Position numbers and translations under genes: made by a program
Shown here: one piece after another, positions 21,270 to 31,822 of the stretch
How positions within the stretch are numbered: position 1 is the first letter of the stretch
How the letters are laid out: every line of letters begins with the position of its first letter
Assembly (NCBI GenBank): GCA_003693705.1
Contig: RBZT01000499.1
Location: 1-64,000 of the forward strand
Source of the DNA: Polymyxa betae
Taxonomy: Eukaryota > Endomyxa > Phytomyxea > Plasmodiophorida > Plasmodiophoridae
DNA length: 64,000 bases
Reading direction: 5' to 3'
Notes under the pieces: generated by a model
What the model saw: only the letters and a program-made list of their open reading frames with translations
What the model was told of the DNA's origin: nothing
Databases searched by the model: none

Positions 21270-24200
21270 TGTTATATGATCAAATAGTGACAGATGCAGA
21301 GATGTCTCTTATATGATCATATTATACAGAGCCAAGATCGTGTTATTGCAGAACCTATACAATACCTAACTCCTGGTCAATATCACGACCTCGACCTTCG
21401 TATTGATGCATATCATGATCCAAACCCATTCCTGAAACTTCTCTCCCAACATGGTATATAAACTGCCACTTCATCGACCGATGCCTCCCTCCTTATACCT
21501 TTATAGGACTGAATCCTGCAATAGCATCGACAGAATCATCAGAAACGTCATTTGAAGGAAATTTGGATAAGCTGTTGTCACTGACTGATAATGTTGATGA
21601 GTTAAAAGATCATATTGGTCAATTGTCAGAAATTGAGCTGGCTCAGTTGCAGAACGAAATTCAATATAAGCTGCAAGAGTACAATATATGCCAGGATGAC
21701 GTTTTAATACCTTCTGATATTTTACGACGCTGTGATTCTGGACAGGAACCTTTCATACAGCTAATCATGATGTCTATGTTTAGGTAAACTCAGATATATG
21801 ATGTTTTATACAGAGTTTTGATAATGGGATTATATAGCTGTGGAGATCAGGAGCCAATATCTGCATATGGTGCTCTAAGAATTAGTGATTATCTACATAA
21901 TATGCTATGTCATGTTATTGAATCATTACCACGTCCTATACAGTTCTCCAATCTACAATCAATGTTCCCAAAACAATCTCTCATATTTATCAAATGGTGG
22001 AATGCTAAACAGCAGATTAAATCCTCATCATCTGATCTATCTGTATGATTTTTCTAATTAGATTGTCAGAGCGTATTGCTTAACACTGCCAACAGGATTC
22101 AGATATTGGTTCTGAAGATCTCGACACTGATCTTCAAGATGAAGTCCCTGTTGGATCTCAACCTACATCTTCTGATACATTTCAGATAGAGAATTATATA
22201 GATCTGCATAGTCCAAAGTAATTTTGTTTGTTACGTTTATAAATTCGTCACTGAACATGTTATGCAGATCTACAGATTCTGATTGTGTATTATATGAGAT
22301 AGAAGCACCAGCTGGATATCCAGATAATTACAGACTTGGACCAAAGATACGTCAGAATCTGAATCGAATTCGTGAACAATCCATGTCATTGGAAGAATAT
22401 CAAGTAGGAAGTTTTATTATCATTATCCATAACATCCTGATTGTTTTCGTGTTCAGCATTACTGTAAATGCCGACAAACCAGTTTTATAAGCAGACAGAA
22501 TCGATCCAGATTCTTATCATGGATTTCATTGCAACGAACTGATATCGCTCCTGACTCAGTTGAGCGTGTTATTGCCTTTCTAGGGTTAATTGCACATGAT
22601 CATATAGGTGATAGACAATGATATTATGCATTAATGATTATTTGATTGATGTAAATAGGTGCTATAGTTGAGCTTGGTAAAGGTCTACAACATATATCAG
22701 GTCCCTTAACATTTACACAAGTTGAGGATGGTATCAGATCTATTAAAGCAATTCAGTATGATATCGGCCCTAGATCTGGCATATTACAGATTATACCATG
22801 AAACTGCATCTTTCAACATTGTTATCAGTTGGTCATTATTGATTCATTCATGACATCATATTAATATCTCCATGAATATATTCCTACGATTCCATTGATA
22901 GCTCTCAGTCGTATACAAGATGGAACAATGACATGGGACCTGGGCCATGATCATTGAGTCGATTGATATCTCATGCATAATAGTTATGGCGTGTGTCATC
23001 ATTATATCTTTCATTCAATGTCAGATACAGATTTGATCTTGACATCATTATGTCAATGTCAACTGCATAATCAATATTCAGTGGAGGTCCAACATCTCAC
23101 ATTAATATTACTACAGGTTATTCACATCTTGATATTTGACATGAATTGTTCAACGTTATGGATAGAGTTCGGAATCTGTCATCGCATTAAGATCTCAACA
23201 GTTTACTGTCCAACGATGGCAAATATCTGTGAAGAATGCGGCTAAGTTTATATCTGATCGAATTTACGATCAGAAACCAACTGTTTCTCCTGATGAATTT
23301 ATGACAAAATTTGCAGCTGTTGCTCGATTTCCAAATCATGAACATAAAGCTGATGATGATATATGTGCTATACTGAATGCATACAGGAGATCAGAAAGTA
23401 ATCCAGATCCATGTCGTATAGATAGGGAGATATGTCGAATTCTGGCAGCATCAAACCCAGTTGAGAAATCACCTTTACATCATGATGTTATCAATAGAAT
23501 ATTACAACAACTATTCAACCAGTTACGTTTGTAGTAAACAAATTTCATGGTCTCGTAATCATTCTGCTCTATCAGGTATCAATTTTCACTCGGTGATTTA
23601 TTCCGGATTACAGAGCACAGTAAAGTGTTAGCATTATATCACGGTGATGGTCTCAAGATCAATGAATATCTTGCTGATGACAACCTCTCAATACTGCTTT
23701 ATGGTTCCATTAAAGTGTTCGACTCAATTGAAATTGGTGAACTACATCCACCAGAGATATTTAATATGAAGTCGTTAAACCTAGATGATGACAAATATGC
23801 AAAGTTGATATGCGATAGAGGTAGCACCGGTCTTTGATTACAGCCAATGTTGATTTACGTATAATCTTCTGTAGATTGTATCATGTTGATTATTACTTTA
23901 TCTGATTATCAACGTATATTTGGTGACAAACACTTCAATTCTATTGTACATCGAAGGAATCTGATCAATCAAAATCTAATCTTCAGGCAAATCTCTAATT
24001 CTGCATTAACAGTGATCTCATTGTCTTCGTCGTGCTACCATATTGACAGCAATCAAGTTAGAATACGATCTCGCTGTTACAATCAACTTCTTATAATTGG
24101 TTCAGGTAATCATCGAGCAAGGACAGCCAATAGCGAACAAGATATTCGTGATTGGGTCTGGTGTAGTTCGTATGATTATTGAACTTCCAGCAGATATAGC

Positions 24201-25020
24201 TGAAGCTCATAGAGCAAGTACATGCAGACCTCGATTGAAGCCCAGATCTTGCAATACTGCAATGAACAGATCACATCTTCAACTGTTACCTCCAACATTA
24301 TCCAGTCAACAAAATTCAGCTTTAAACTTACCTATACGAGGTGCCCTTGTATTCACACAACGACATCGTGAACCTCTTCGTACTATGATACATTCCACCA
24401 AGAACATTCAGAAGGGCGTCTTCGTAGAAATCGCTCAACTTACATCTGGAGATATATTTGGTGAAGAATCACTTCTGATCTCGGTTGATCAACATACACC
24501 AGAGCCATTTCAGATCTCAGTTTTATCAAGCTCAGGACCTGTATGGTTGATCACCATCCCCAAACATGTCCTAATTCGGCATCTCCCTGCCAGCATAATC
24601 TCCCGATTAACATCATTAATGAAGAATAATATCACACGACGTCAAATATTGTTTCATCTGGAGGAATGTGAACGATGGAAAACGTACTGCAGCAATCTAC
24701 CAAAGAACCCTCTACAAATCTTTACAGAGAGCCCAGCATGTAATGTCGGAATATCTTCACTTTTCAAGCATAGATTCTGGGCTCATCGTCATACTGACTT
24801 TCAAGAGCTTGTTCAGTGTGATGAATCTGTACAAGCTCGAGCCAGATTGCTCAAGGAACGAATTGCGTTCATTATCGATTCAATAGAAATCCGCACCGAC
24901 ACAGAGGCCTCAATATCAAGCCTTGAGGATCTCTCAGATGCAGAAATCGAGAAAAGGAGAGCAGAATTTAGTATCGAAAATATTGCAGAACTACTGTTAG
25001 AACCACATGATAATACATAG
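21270..25020 (+). CDS. Large multi-exon protein with two cyclic-nucleotide-binding-like domains
   Basis: More than a dozen exons join in phase from ATG 21270 to TAG 25020. The region 22800-22970 is unresolved, so the total length (about 1000 residues) is approximate. The N-terminal half is helical and unrecognised (LDKLLSLTDNVDELKDHIGQ). One cNMP-like domain lies around 23580-23960 (FSLGDLFRITEHSKVLALYH, LLYGSIKVFDSIE, then IIITLSDYQRIF-type end). A second lies around 23990-24600 (LTVISLSSSCYHI, VIIEQGQPIANKIFVIGSG, GDIFGEESLL). In the second, the phosphate-binding-cassette FGE is present. The canonical R-T-A that follows is not visible, and a long insert precedes it. Function unknown; a cAMP/cGMP sensor or flagellar protein is possible. 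Confidence 0.65.
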
Positions 25021-25659
25021 AAATTTTATAAAAGGCAACACATTAAGATGGGAATACTGTCCAGGTGATCTGATACAGCCGGCTCCCACTAAAACCGAAA
25101 TGCAAGAATGTTTTTCAAAATAACTGTTTTTTTGTTTAGAATAGATAAACCTTTCATCAATTCCATTTTGATGTGCAAACAAGGAACCTGCTGACTTGAA
25201 CGTCGCTCAGAAGGCAATCCGCCTCTCGAAAGGCGACCATTCAGCAGCCAAGCTGTAAACTTGGGCATCAATGAGATTTTCAGTCTAAGACCATCAAAGA
25301 CATTATCTGTTCTGGAAGCGTTGAGGTAAAATGAATTCTACAAACGACATAACTACCAATTAGCAACCACGGTTAGTTCAAATTCATTCTAAGCTACAAT
25401 TGAATTGGATAGGTCTAGAGGATATGCTACTTTGAACCCAAATGCAAGGCAGCAGAACTCATGAGAGCTGAGATTGTAGGTTTGATTACAATGAGGATGT
25501 TTGAAGAATGAAGACTGAAGGCGCAGCTAAACCGCCTACTCTAATAAAGTGTTCCACAATTGTAGCCCTGTTTATATAAATGAAACATAAAGCCAAGGAC
25601 TGAGAGGAGGGCGCAGCCAGTACCAACTCTTCTTTATTCAGTTTCAACAAGATTCCATT
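25021..25659. other. Intergenic
   Basis: About 640 bases between two plus-strand genes. Small open frames here have unnatural composition. No RNA gene or repeat seen. Confidence 0.5.
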
Positions 25660-26717
25660 ATGGCAAAGAAGTCTTCACCGATCACCGTTGAAATTCAACC
25701 ATCTTCCAGTGGACATTATGCTACTATTTCATTGAATCGACATCCTGTCAACGCTTTGGTTCCTGGTAAATTTGCTGTCAAGTTTTAGATGACGTCACTG
25801 AATGTAGCTGAAGCAATTACGGAAGGGATAGTCAGCATTATCGATTCTTTAGAATCCAATAGCAGGTATACTGCTTCTTTATCTGCAACCTTATTTAATG
25901 ATCTTTCTTGTAGTGTTAAGGGATTTATTCTTACGTCATCTATCAATGGCTATTTTTCAGCTGGTATCGATTTGTCATTGTTTGTAGGAAAGTGGGAGGA
26001 TTTCTTGAAATTTTGGATGGGTTTAAGAAAGATGTTCCTTCGCATCTATGAATCGCGTCTTGTATCCATAGCTTGTATACAAGGTTAGATTACGGCAAGC
26101 AATTATCTAAAAATTTTGATTCTCTAATATCATATAGGGCATGCACCTGGTGGAGGCACCATTATGGCACTTGCTTGTCATTATCGTTTTATGATTAATG
26201 GAAAATCTACAATCGGTTTGAACGAAGTCGGTACATGGATGAAAACCTTGATTTAAGCTCAATTGTATTGCTAAGGTTGCCGTTGGACTTCCAGTGCCTC
26301 GATGGCTATGCGATGTGTTCGTTCAGACTGTTGGCGCTCGCAATGCTGAACGGCTTTTACCATTAGGGATGACTTTCAATGCTCATAAAGCGAAAAGCAT
26401 TCGTCTAGTTGATGAAATTTTCGACGCAGTTGACTTAATGAAAGAAGCCGCTGTAGCTCAGTTGGAGCACTGCTTTCGAGTTAATCAAGGCGTTCGCCAC
26501 AAGACCATGCATTGGATAAGGAAAGATTTTGCAGACAAAATGCGACGAGAAGAGGCTCTCGAATGTATGATACATCCTGTTGACGACGAATTCGTCTGAA
26601 ATTGCTATAGTAGCGGCTGGTCATGAGGCTGTAGTTAATCCCGAGTTCCAAAAAACCGTGAGAAAGATCATTGCCTCATTGTCGGAAAACAGAACCAAAC
26701 CTAAGAGTAATTTATAA
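25660..26717 (+). CDS. Enoyl-CoA delta isomerase / hydratase (ECI1-like)
   Basis: Six exons (25660-25765, 25808-25865, 25914-26083, 26138-26226, 26258-26593, 26628-26717) give about 282 residues of the crotonase fold. Landmarks: LNRHPVNALVP, GFILTSSINGYFSAGIDL (first oxyanion-hole segment), IQGHAPGGGTIMALACHYR (second) and STIGLNE, then PLGMTFNAHKAKSIRLVDEI. ECI1 converts cis/trans-3-enoyl-CoA to trans-2-enoyl-CoA in fatty-acid oxidation, in mitochondria or peroxisomes. The last intron is 34 bases with a GAG acceptor. Without it the frame stops at 26599, which loses a QKTVRKIIASL tail typical of the family. That final join is less certain. Confidence 0.85.
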
Positions 26718-27422
26718 GCTGAATCTCTATTGTGAAACAGTATGATCTCATGCTGTATGGACAATCTCATTTGACATCCTAACTCCATTATGTAAATATT
26801 CAAATCAACACTATTGATTTTCTATTGTAATCAGTTTTCGATAAGTTGCCCCTGTAAATTTGGTACGTCATTATGCTTTGTCGATTTTTTTTGTATATAC
26901 AGTATGATAAGTTACTCGTGGTTATTGAGATTTGATAGAACGAGTTGGCAATGATCTGAATATCACTAGCAAAGAAGCATTCCATTTAGGTTTTACACCA
27001 CTTTTGAATTCCCCAAACTAATTGGACGGATTAGTACATCTTGCTTCAAACAGCCTAGAGAGTTTAAGAACTATTTGACAACTGTTTTGAGCGAATATTA
27101 GATGGACTAGGCTCTACTGCCTTAGATGTGCTCTATTGCTGAAAAGTTCACTCACAGCTCGCCGATCCACAATGAAAACATGTCGAAATCTCTGAATTTG
27201 AAGGATTACATTACACCGGTCAAGTCAATTTAAAAAGGAAGTGGACTAATGTTTCGTGTCGCATATTGAAAGTCTGAAACATCTTCGCTTATCAAGTGTC
27301 AGACATTTCAAAGCACTGCAAGCCAAATACGATTTGTTTATTTGAGGAATTCCGTTAGAAAATATAGAGACAGATATTTGTAAATTGTTTAGTAAACAAT
27401 CTGGAATAATTCAAGCTTAGAA
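26718..27422. other. Intergenic, convergent 3' flanks
   Basis: About 700 AT-rich bases between the 3' ends of ECI1 (+) and METTL4 (-). No gene or repeat recognised. Confidence 0.5.
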
Positions 27423-28733
27423 TTAGTCCAAAACTTTCCGCTTCTTATGACGAATACTTTGAAATCGCCTTGAATCTTGATACTTTAAAGGTTCATTTCC
27501 CCAGGCAGTCCATCCAGGTTTAATATCGCGTGCAAATACTTCCAACTTCCTGCAGTCTTTGAGCATATACCGATTAAAGATTTCATCCAGAACTGGTTTC
27601 CTCGAATGACTCTCAGGAAAAGACGCAAAAATGTTGTTTTGGGGAAGTGAACACTTTTGACCCATGATATTGTTTCTAACGCCAACGATGATCTGTTCAT
27701 AAGGCTTATGATGACTGGAATCCAAATCTATGTAAAGTTAGAGGATATAAGCTATACCTTTCAACAAGGTAACTGACCGGGTACGTCTATTGCCAAATCA
27801 AGAGGTAGTTTAATCCAATACCAGACAGTGTGATACTGAATATTCCAACTAGGGAACAGCTCTTCAATTATGAATGATCTTAAACATGGATCATTAGTGA
27901 CCCAGACACAAACAACTCCATTATCTTCATCTAATAGCTCATCTAAAACTTGTTTCACACATCGGCCAAGCCATGCGTCGAGCACTTACCAATCGGTAAA
28001 GTCTTTAATGTCGAATGCCTCATCGTTGGATACGATCTAGAGCGTTGGACGCTTTTATTGTCCCATGGAGGGTCCACGATGACCAGATGATATCGTAATG
28101 AAGGACAAGGAAGCAGAGCCGATGCTGAAAGATTGCTGATGTCGCTAATCAGGAAAGATGAATTCGGTGGCAGATAGTATGACTTGCCAAAGACAGATTT
28201 TAACCGAGCTTGATCACAGTTATTACTCTGAAAGAACATTTAACTTCCGTTGAAATGTAGTAGAAAACAATGAGCATTACGATGAGAGTATTGCACCAAT
28301 GATCGATATCAGACTGGACATCTTGATTATCGGGTAAAGTAGGGCCATAACGATGAAAATGACTTCGACTGATTCTCCAACAAAGCTGGATATCATCAAC
28401 GCAATCGTTTGAAACTAATACTTTGATCTCACTCGCCATTTCTTGAATTCTTTTGTCAGTTCTAATGCATTTCATAAACATAACGAGTTGTTGATACTCT
28501 CTGTCAATTAATCGTTTAAAATTAGTGAGAGAAAAGGTTTCGATATTCAGTTACGAATTTGGAATGGACCGCCTATTAGGATCTGGTCGAGAGCGCCTTC
28601 GGATTGCAATGTGATAATCAGGTAAAGGAGCAGCATATTCCGGATCCCAACCATAACAACGAGCACGCCATGCATCGATTATCCATCCTATCTCAGATGT
28701 ATTGTCATCATAAACACTTTCCAGACTGAGCAT
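27423..28733 (-). CDS. METTL4: METTL4-like MT-A70 family adenine N6-methyltransferase
   Basis: Exons 28733-28555, 28500-28281, 28227-27990, 27948-27778 and 27727-27423 give 370 residues. The catalytic motif is DPPW in YHLVIVDPPWDNKSVQRS, followed by VVCVWVTNDPCLRSFI, LFPSWNIQYHTVWYWIKL, SHHKPYEQIIVGV and VFARDIKPGWTAWGNE. This order and the SVxRS motif fit METTL4 (human sequence has DPPWENKSVKRS) rather than METTL3/14. METTL4 enzymes methylate U2 snRNA (m6Am) or, as reported in some eukaryotes, DNA 6mA. Introns are 54, 53, 41 and 50 bases. The start codon is the first in-frame ATG. Confidence 0.93.
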
Positions 28734-28834
28734 TTCCCAAATTACATTTTCGCACTTTTATTCTTGTTTAATCTCATGACAAAACGATTTCTGCGCATTC
28801 CCTTTTCGAATTTCAAAAGGAGAATTGAAGAATC

Positions 28835-29566
28835 ATGCTGAAATGTCCTGTGGATGTTGATGCCGACGCTGCTTCTAATGTTCGTAGCCACATTGACCTG
28901 GGTCATCAAGAGGTGCAACGGGTTGTCGAAGAGCTGGAAAATATATATGAAATGTCGCATAGCGAATGGCTGGCCGCTGAACCAATCAGTTCGTTTCTCT
29001 GTACACAGATAGGTTACGATGATGTCGACGAACTTGAAGATGCTTTAAATGGAACTTTTGAAGAATTTCTTGACGTGCTTCCTCATGTTGAGACTAAACG
29101 TGTTCCTATTGAAGGATCTGATGATGACACCGAATATTCATTGTATTTCCGTATATTGGGCCCAGGATTTAATCCATCCAAGATGAGCCTCAAAATCGAA
29201 CAACGTGATCAACTTTGGAATGTTGTTCTCAAATCTCCAACCTGCACTTTAGAGTTCCCGGAAATCGAGTTCGAAATTCTACCTGAAGGCAGACGCCGGA
29301 TTGACACGATCTGGGGCTTTCTGGCTGGAGCCGCTTTAGACCTGGAGCTTCGGCTTCAACAGAAGGTGAATGAGAATCAGATGAGTGAACATCCTGAACA
29401 AGTTGATGAAGAGATTATCCAGTTGCAGAAGGTTGTTGATAGTCTACGTGCAATGAGAGATGTTGACTATCCCTGGACATTGATTGTTAAAGATCCCAAA
29501 GGCGAGACCAGGTTTGCAGAAATGAATCTTGTCGATGTAATTGAAGGCCCTCCAGAATCCAATTGA
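28835..29566 (+). CDS. ZPR1-domain-like protein lacking zinc-finger cysteines
   Basis: Intronless, 243 residues, acidic. The segment LEFPEIEFEILPEGRRRIDT, then IWGFLAGAALDLELRLQQ, then YPWTLIVKDPKGETRFAEM parallels the ZPR1 domain (I-P-E-L-x-x-E...T(V)EG(L)L...L ... PF-T-L-I-x-D-P-x-G-N-S). The usual N-terminal C-x2-C zinc finger is absent; few cysteines are present. ZPR1 binds eEF1A and assists its folding. Whether this is a divergent ZPR1-fold protein or something else needs a profile search. The gene starts 101 bases from METTL4 in divergent orientation and converges on the J-domain gene. Confidence 0.5.
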   Translation: MLKCPVDVDADAASNVRSHIDLGHQEVQRVVEELENIYEMSHSEWLAAEPISSFLCTQIGYDDVDELEDALNGTFEEFLDVLPHVETKRVPIEGSDDDTEYSLYFRILGPGFNPSKMSLKIEQRDQLWNVVLKSPTCTLEFPEIEFEILPEGRRRIDTIWGFLAGAALDLELRLQQKVNENQMSEHPEQVDEEIIQLQKVVDSLRAMRDVDYPWTLIVKDPKGETRFAEMNLVDVIEGPPESN

Positions 29567-29689
29567 GGGTTTCTCTGTGTTGTGGTTTTCACTTCATTAA
29601 ATTTCGACGTTTTACCTCTGTTCTGGTTTCTAATAACTTGCCATTGCTTATCACACAGATTTTTGAATAGATTAAGAATTGTATTGGTT

Positions 29690-31105
29690 TTAGCGCCTTT
29701 TACGTTGGCGCCTTTTGGAATTTCCTGCTGGCATTCCGTTTCCAGTAAAATCGGGATTGTTATCGTGAGAGAACTTGCAGTTGTTCTTCTTACAGTTACC
29801 AGCTTGAAAGAATCGACAAGCCGGCATCGATTTAGCTTTTGCGGTTTCCTTATTGGGATGGGGTTGTGGATCATTATCGACATCAGAACATTCTTCGGCA
29901 CTCTCGTTATTGTCACACTCGAAAGCTCTTTGATGCAGTGGATCATGTGAGAACTTACATGAATTACCATAACGACATGCTCCTTGCTTAAAGAAGCGAC
30001 ATAACCTGCTCGATTTCGGTAGTTTCCTTGGCGGCGAAATGTCAGTGTCAGAATCGTCTTGGCAGAAATGATTGGAGAAATGAGCAGTGTCTGAATTGAG
30101 ATTCATTTGACGAAAGTAACTGATGTTATCATCATCGGTACACCACATTTCATCTGGAATCTCTCCATCAGAGTATCCCTCATAATAATCGTCTTCGTCG
30201 ATAGAAACCATTTCAACGTCATCATCATGACCGAAATTGAATCGTCTTGGCATAGGCATCTCCATATCCGGATCCACAACGAGTTTCTCGTAGAGAGCGA
30301 TCCGATTCATATTCCATACATAAGAAAGCTCGGGATACTCGCTGCAGTTAGGTACCGCTGTCGTCAGAGGAATTTTCGGATGGTTATACATTTTACATTT
30401 TCCTGCATTTCCTTTCGTTCCAAACGACGCTTCTGAAGAGATATCAACTTGTTTGTTACAATCATCAACGACTCCCAATCGCAGGTCGTATTGAGTTGCA
30501 GGGAGCAGTCCCGTAATTTTACACTGCTGAGCGACTCCGATAAAACATATTGACCAAGGAAATGATCTCTCTGGTGAACAGATATCTAATCGATAAACAA
30601 TGCCTGGTGGTACTTGTGTCAAGCTTTCAGACCAGTCAACGGTTAACGAGGTCGAAGTCGCTTCGACCAACTGCAAGGGGAAAAGCTCGTCCAGATCAAA
30701 CCCATCATCGTCTTCATCCCATGCATCAAAGAACATTGATGGACCATCGGCAAATACAAAATTCATATTGCCTCGAGGCCCAAAAAAGGCCTGTTGGAAT
30801 AAATTCATAAATCTCTCTAAGTCCTCATGGTTTTGAGAGAATTCGGCCTCGTGATCATTGTCAGATCGATAGTCAAGATCTGTCAAAGCAGTGTAAGCAT
30901 GACTGATCTCTTGAAACTTGCTGGTCGCTTCTTCCGATTTGTTTTTATCTGCATAACTGTAAAACAGATGTTGTAGAATGAATAAGAACGCGTTACCTGG
31001 ATGCCATCGAATAGCAAGTCGTTTATATGCAGAGCGAATTTCAGCAAGCGTAGAGCCTGATTGCAGACCTAATACAGCAAGATGTCTCTCCGGATGACTT
31101 GACAT
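29690..31105 (-). CDS. J-domain / fibronectin-III-like / double CCCH zinc-finger protein
   Basis: Two exons (31105-30997 and 30948-29690) give 455 residues. The 48-base intron must be removed to restore the HPDKN of the J domain (residues about 6-75). Without it the frame stays open but the motif is destroyed. Residues about 130-205 look like a fibronectin type III fold (LVEATSTSLTVDWSES, GLLPATQYDLRLGV). The C-terminal part carries an acidic stretch, then two CCCH fingers, CRFFKQGACRYGNSCKFSH and CRFFQAGNCKKNNCKFSH, and a basic tail KRRQRKRR. A J domain would recruit Hsp70 and CCCH fingers bind RNA. I know of no family with this order. Confidence 0.85.
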   Translation of the reverse strand: MSSHPERHLAVLGLQSGSTLAEIRSAYKRLAIRWHPGNAFLFILQHLFYSYADKNKSEEATSKFQEISHAYTALTDLDYRSDNDHEAEFSQNHEDLERFMNLFQQAFFGPRGNMNFVFADGPSMFFDAWDEDDDGFDLDELFPLQLVEATSTSLTVDWSESLTQVPPGIVYRLDICSPERSFPWSICFIGVAQQCKITGLLPATQYDLRLGVVDDCNKQVDISSEASFGTKGNAGKCKMYNHPKIPLTTAVPNCSEYPELSYVWNMNRIALYEKLVVDPDMEMPMPRRFNFGHDDDVEMVSIDEDDYYEGYSDGEIPDEMWCTDDDNISYFRQMNLNSDTAHFSNHFCQDDSDTDISPPRKLPKSSRLCRFFKQGACRYGNSCKFSHDPLHQRAFECDNNESAEECSDVDNDPQPHPNKETAKAKSMPACRFFQAGNCKKNNCKFSHDNNPDFTGNGMPAGNSKRRQRKRR

Positions 31106-31822
31106 TTAAAGCCAGGTAGTTCAGTCAATGCCCAGACAGATCGCCACAACCGAAGCAGTAATGACTCTGTGAATAGAGTAAGGGCGTAGCCAATACAGGA
31201 ATACGATCAACTCTCAATGCCATACCAGTATGTATTAACCCCGAAACAAGCAGCAGCAACAAGTGGAATTCAACGGTAATAAACAGGTTGTTGAATTGCC
31301 AATGTCAATGAGACAATGTCATCTGTATAGTTCTACAAAAGGGGGGATTCTTCACTGAAACTGCGTGATCGCAATTTACAACTCAGATCAAAGAATTTGA
31401 TCTCATCTTTACTTCTACAGGTGGCTCGACGATTAGCATTACAACCAACATTTGCTTTGGGTGTAATTACTACTTGTTTTTTTAGACTGTTATCGTTATT
31501 GCAGATACTTTGTTGGGTTGTTCTTATCATTGCGATTTGAGAATTTGGCTATTGCAGGGATATGGAGGTCTTGGGTGATAAAACAAGCAATGCTGTGTTG
31601 CTTGCCAATTACCATTTAACTTGCCGCTGCTGCTGTTAAGATTACTATAGAAGTGATGTAATTGCGTGACATAAGGGAGTATGAAGCTAACATTATATGA
31701 TTACAGTCCCCTCCTCTTAAAGGTCTCTCACTTTCTGTCCTTCTATGCCGAATACCTGTTCACATTTGTCCCAACGATAGATTTGTATAACCGGCGCACA
31801 CAAGCTTGCTTCCCAAACTGCC
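31106..31822. other. Intergenic, divergent; possible small membrane ORF
   Basis: The region lies between divergent gene starts. On the plus strand a frame following an acceptor-like TATAG (about 31331) reads SLKLRDRNLQLRSKNLISSL and ends near 31530 in a hydrophobic segment FFRLLSLLQILCWVVLIIAI. No convincing first exon can be joined, so I do not call it a gene. Confidence 0.3.

Noticed and set aside
25089-25271. Minus-strand ORFs near 25.0-25.3 kb
   Set aside because: Composition is unlike the neighbouring genes and no motif or splice-compatible extension was found.
30107-30836. Plus-strand ORFs of 78-109 codons
   Set aside because: They lie opposite the FN3 and acidic regions of the J-domain protein and have no family resemblance.
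31339-31530. Possible small membrane protein on the plus strand
   Set aside because: The hydrophobic frame is attractive, but no first exon with a matching splice phase was found, so it is only mentioned in the intergenic entry.
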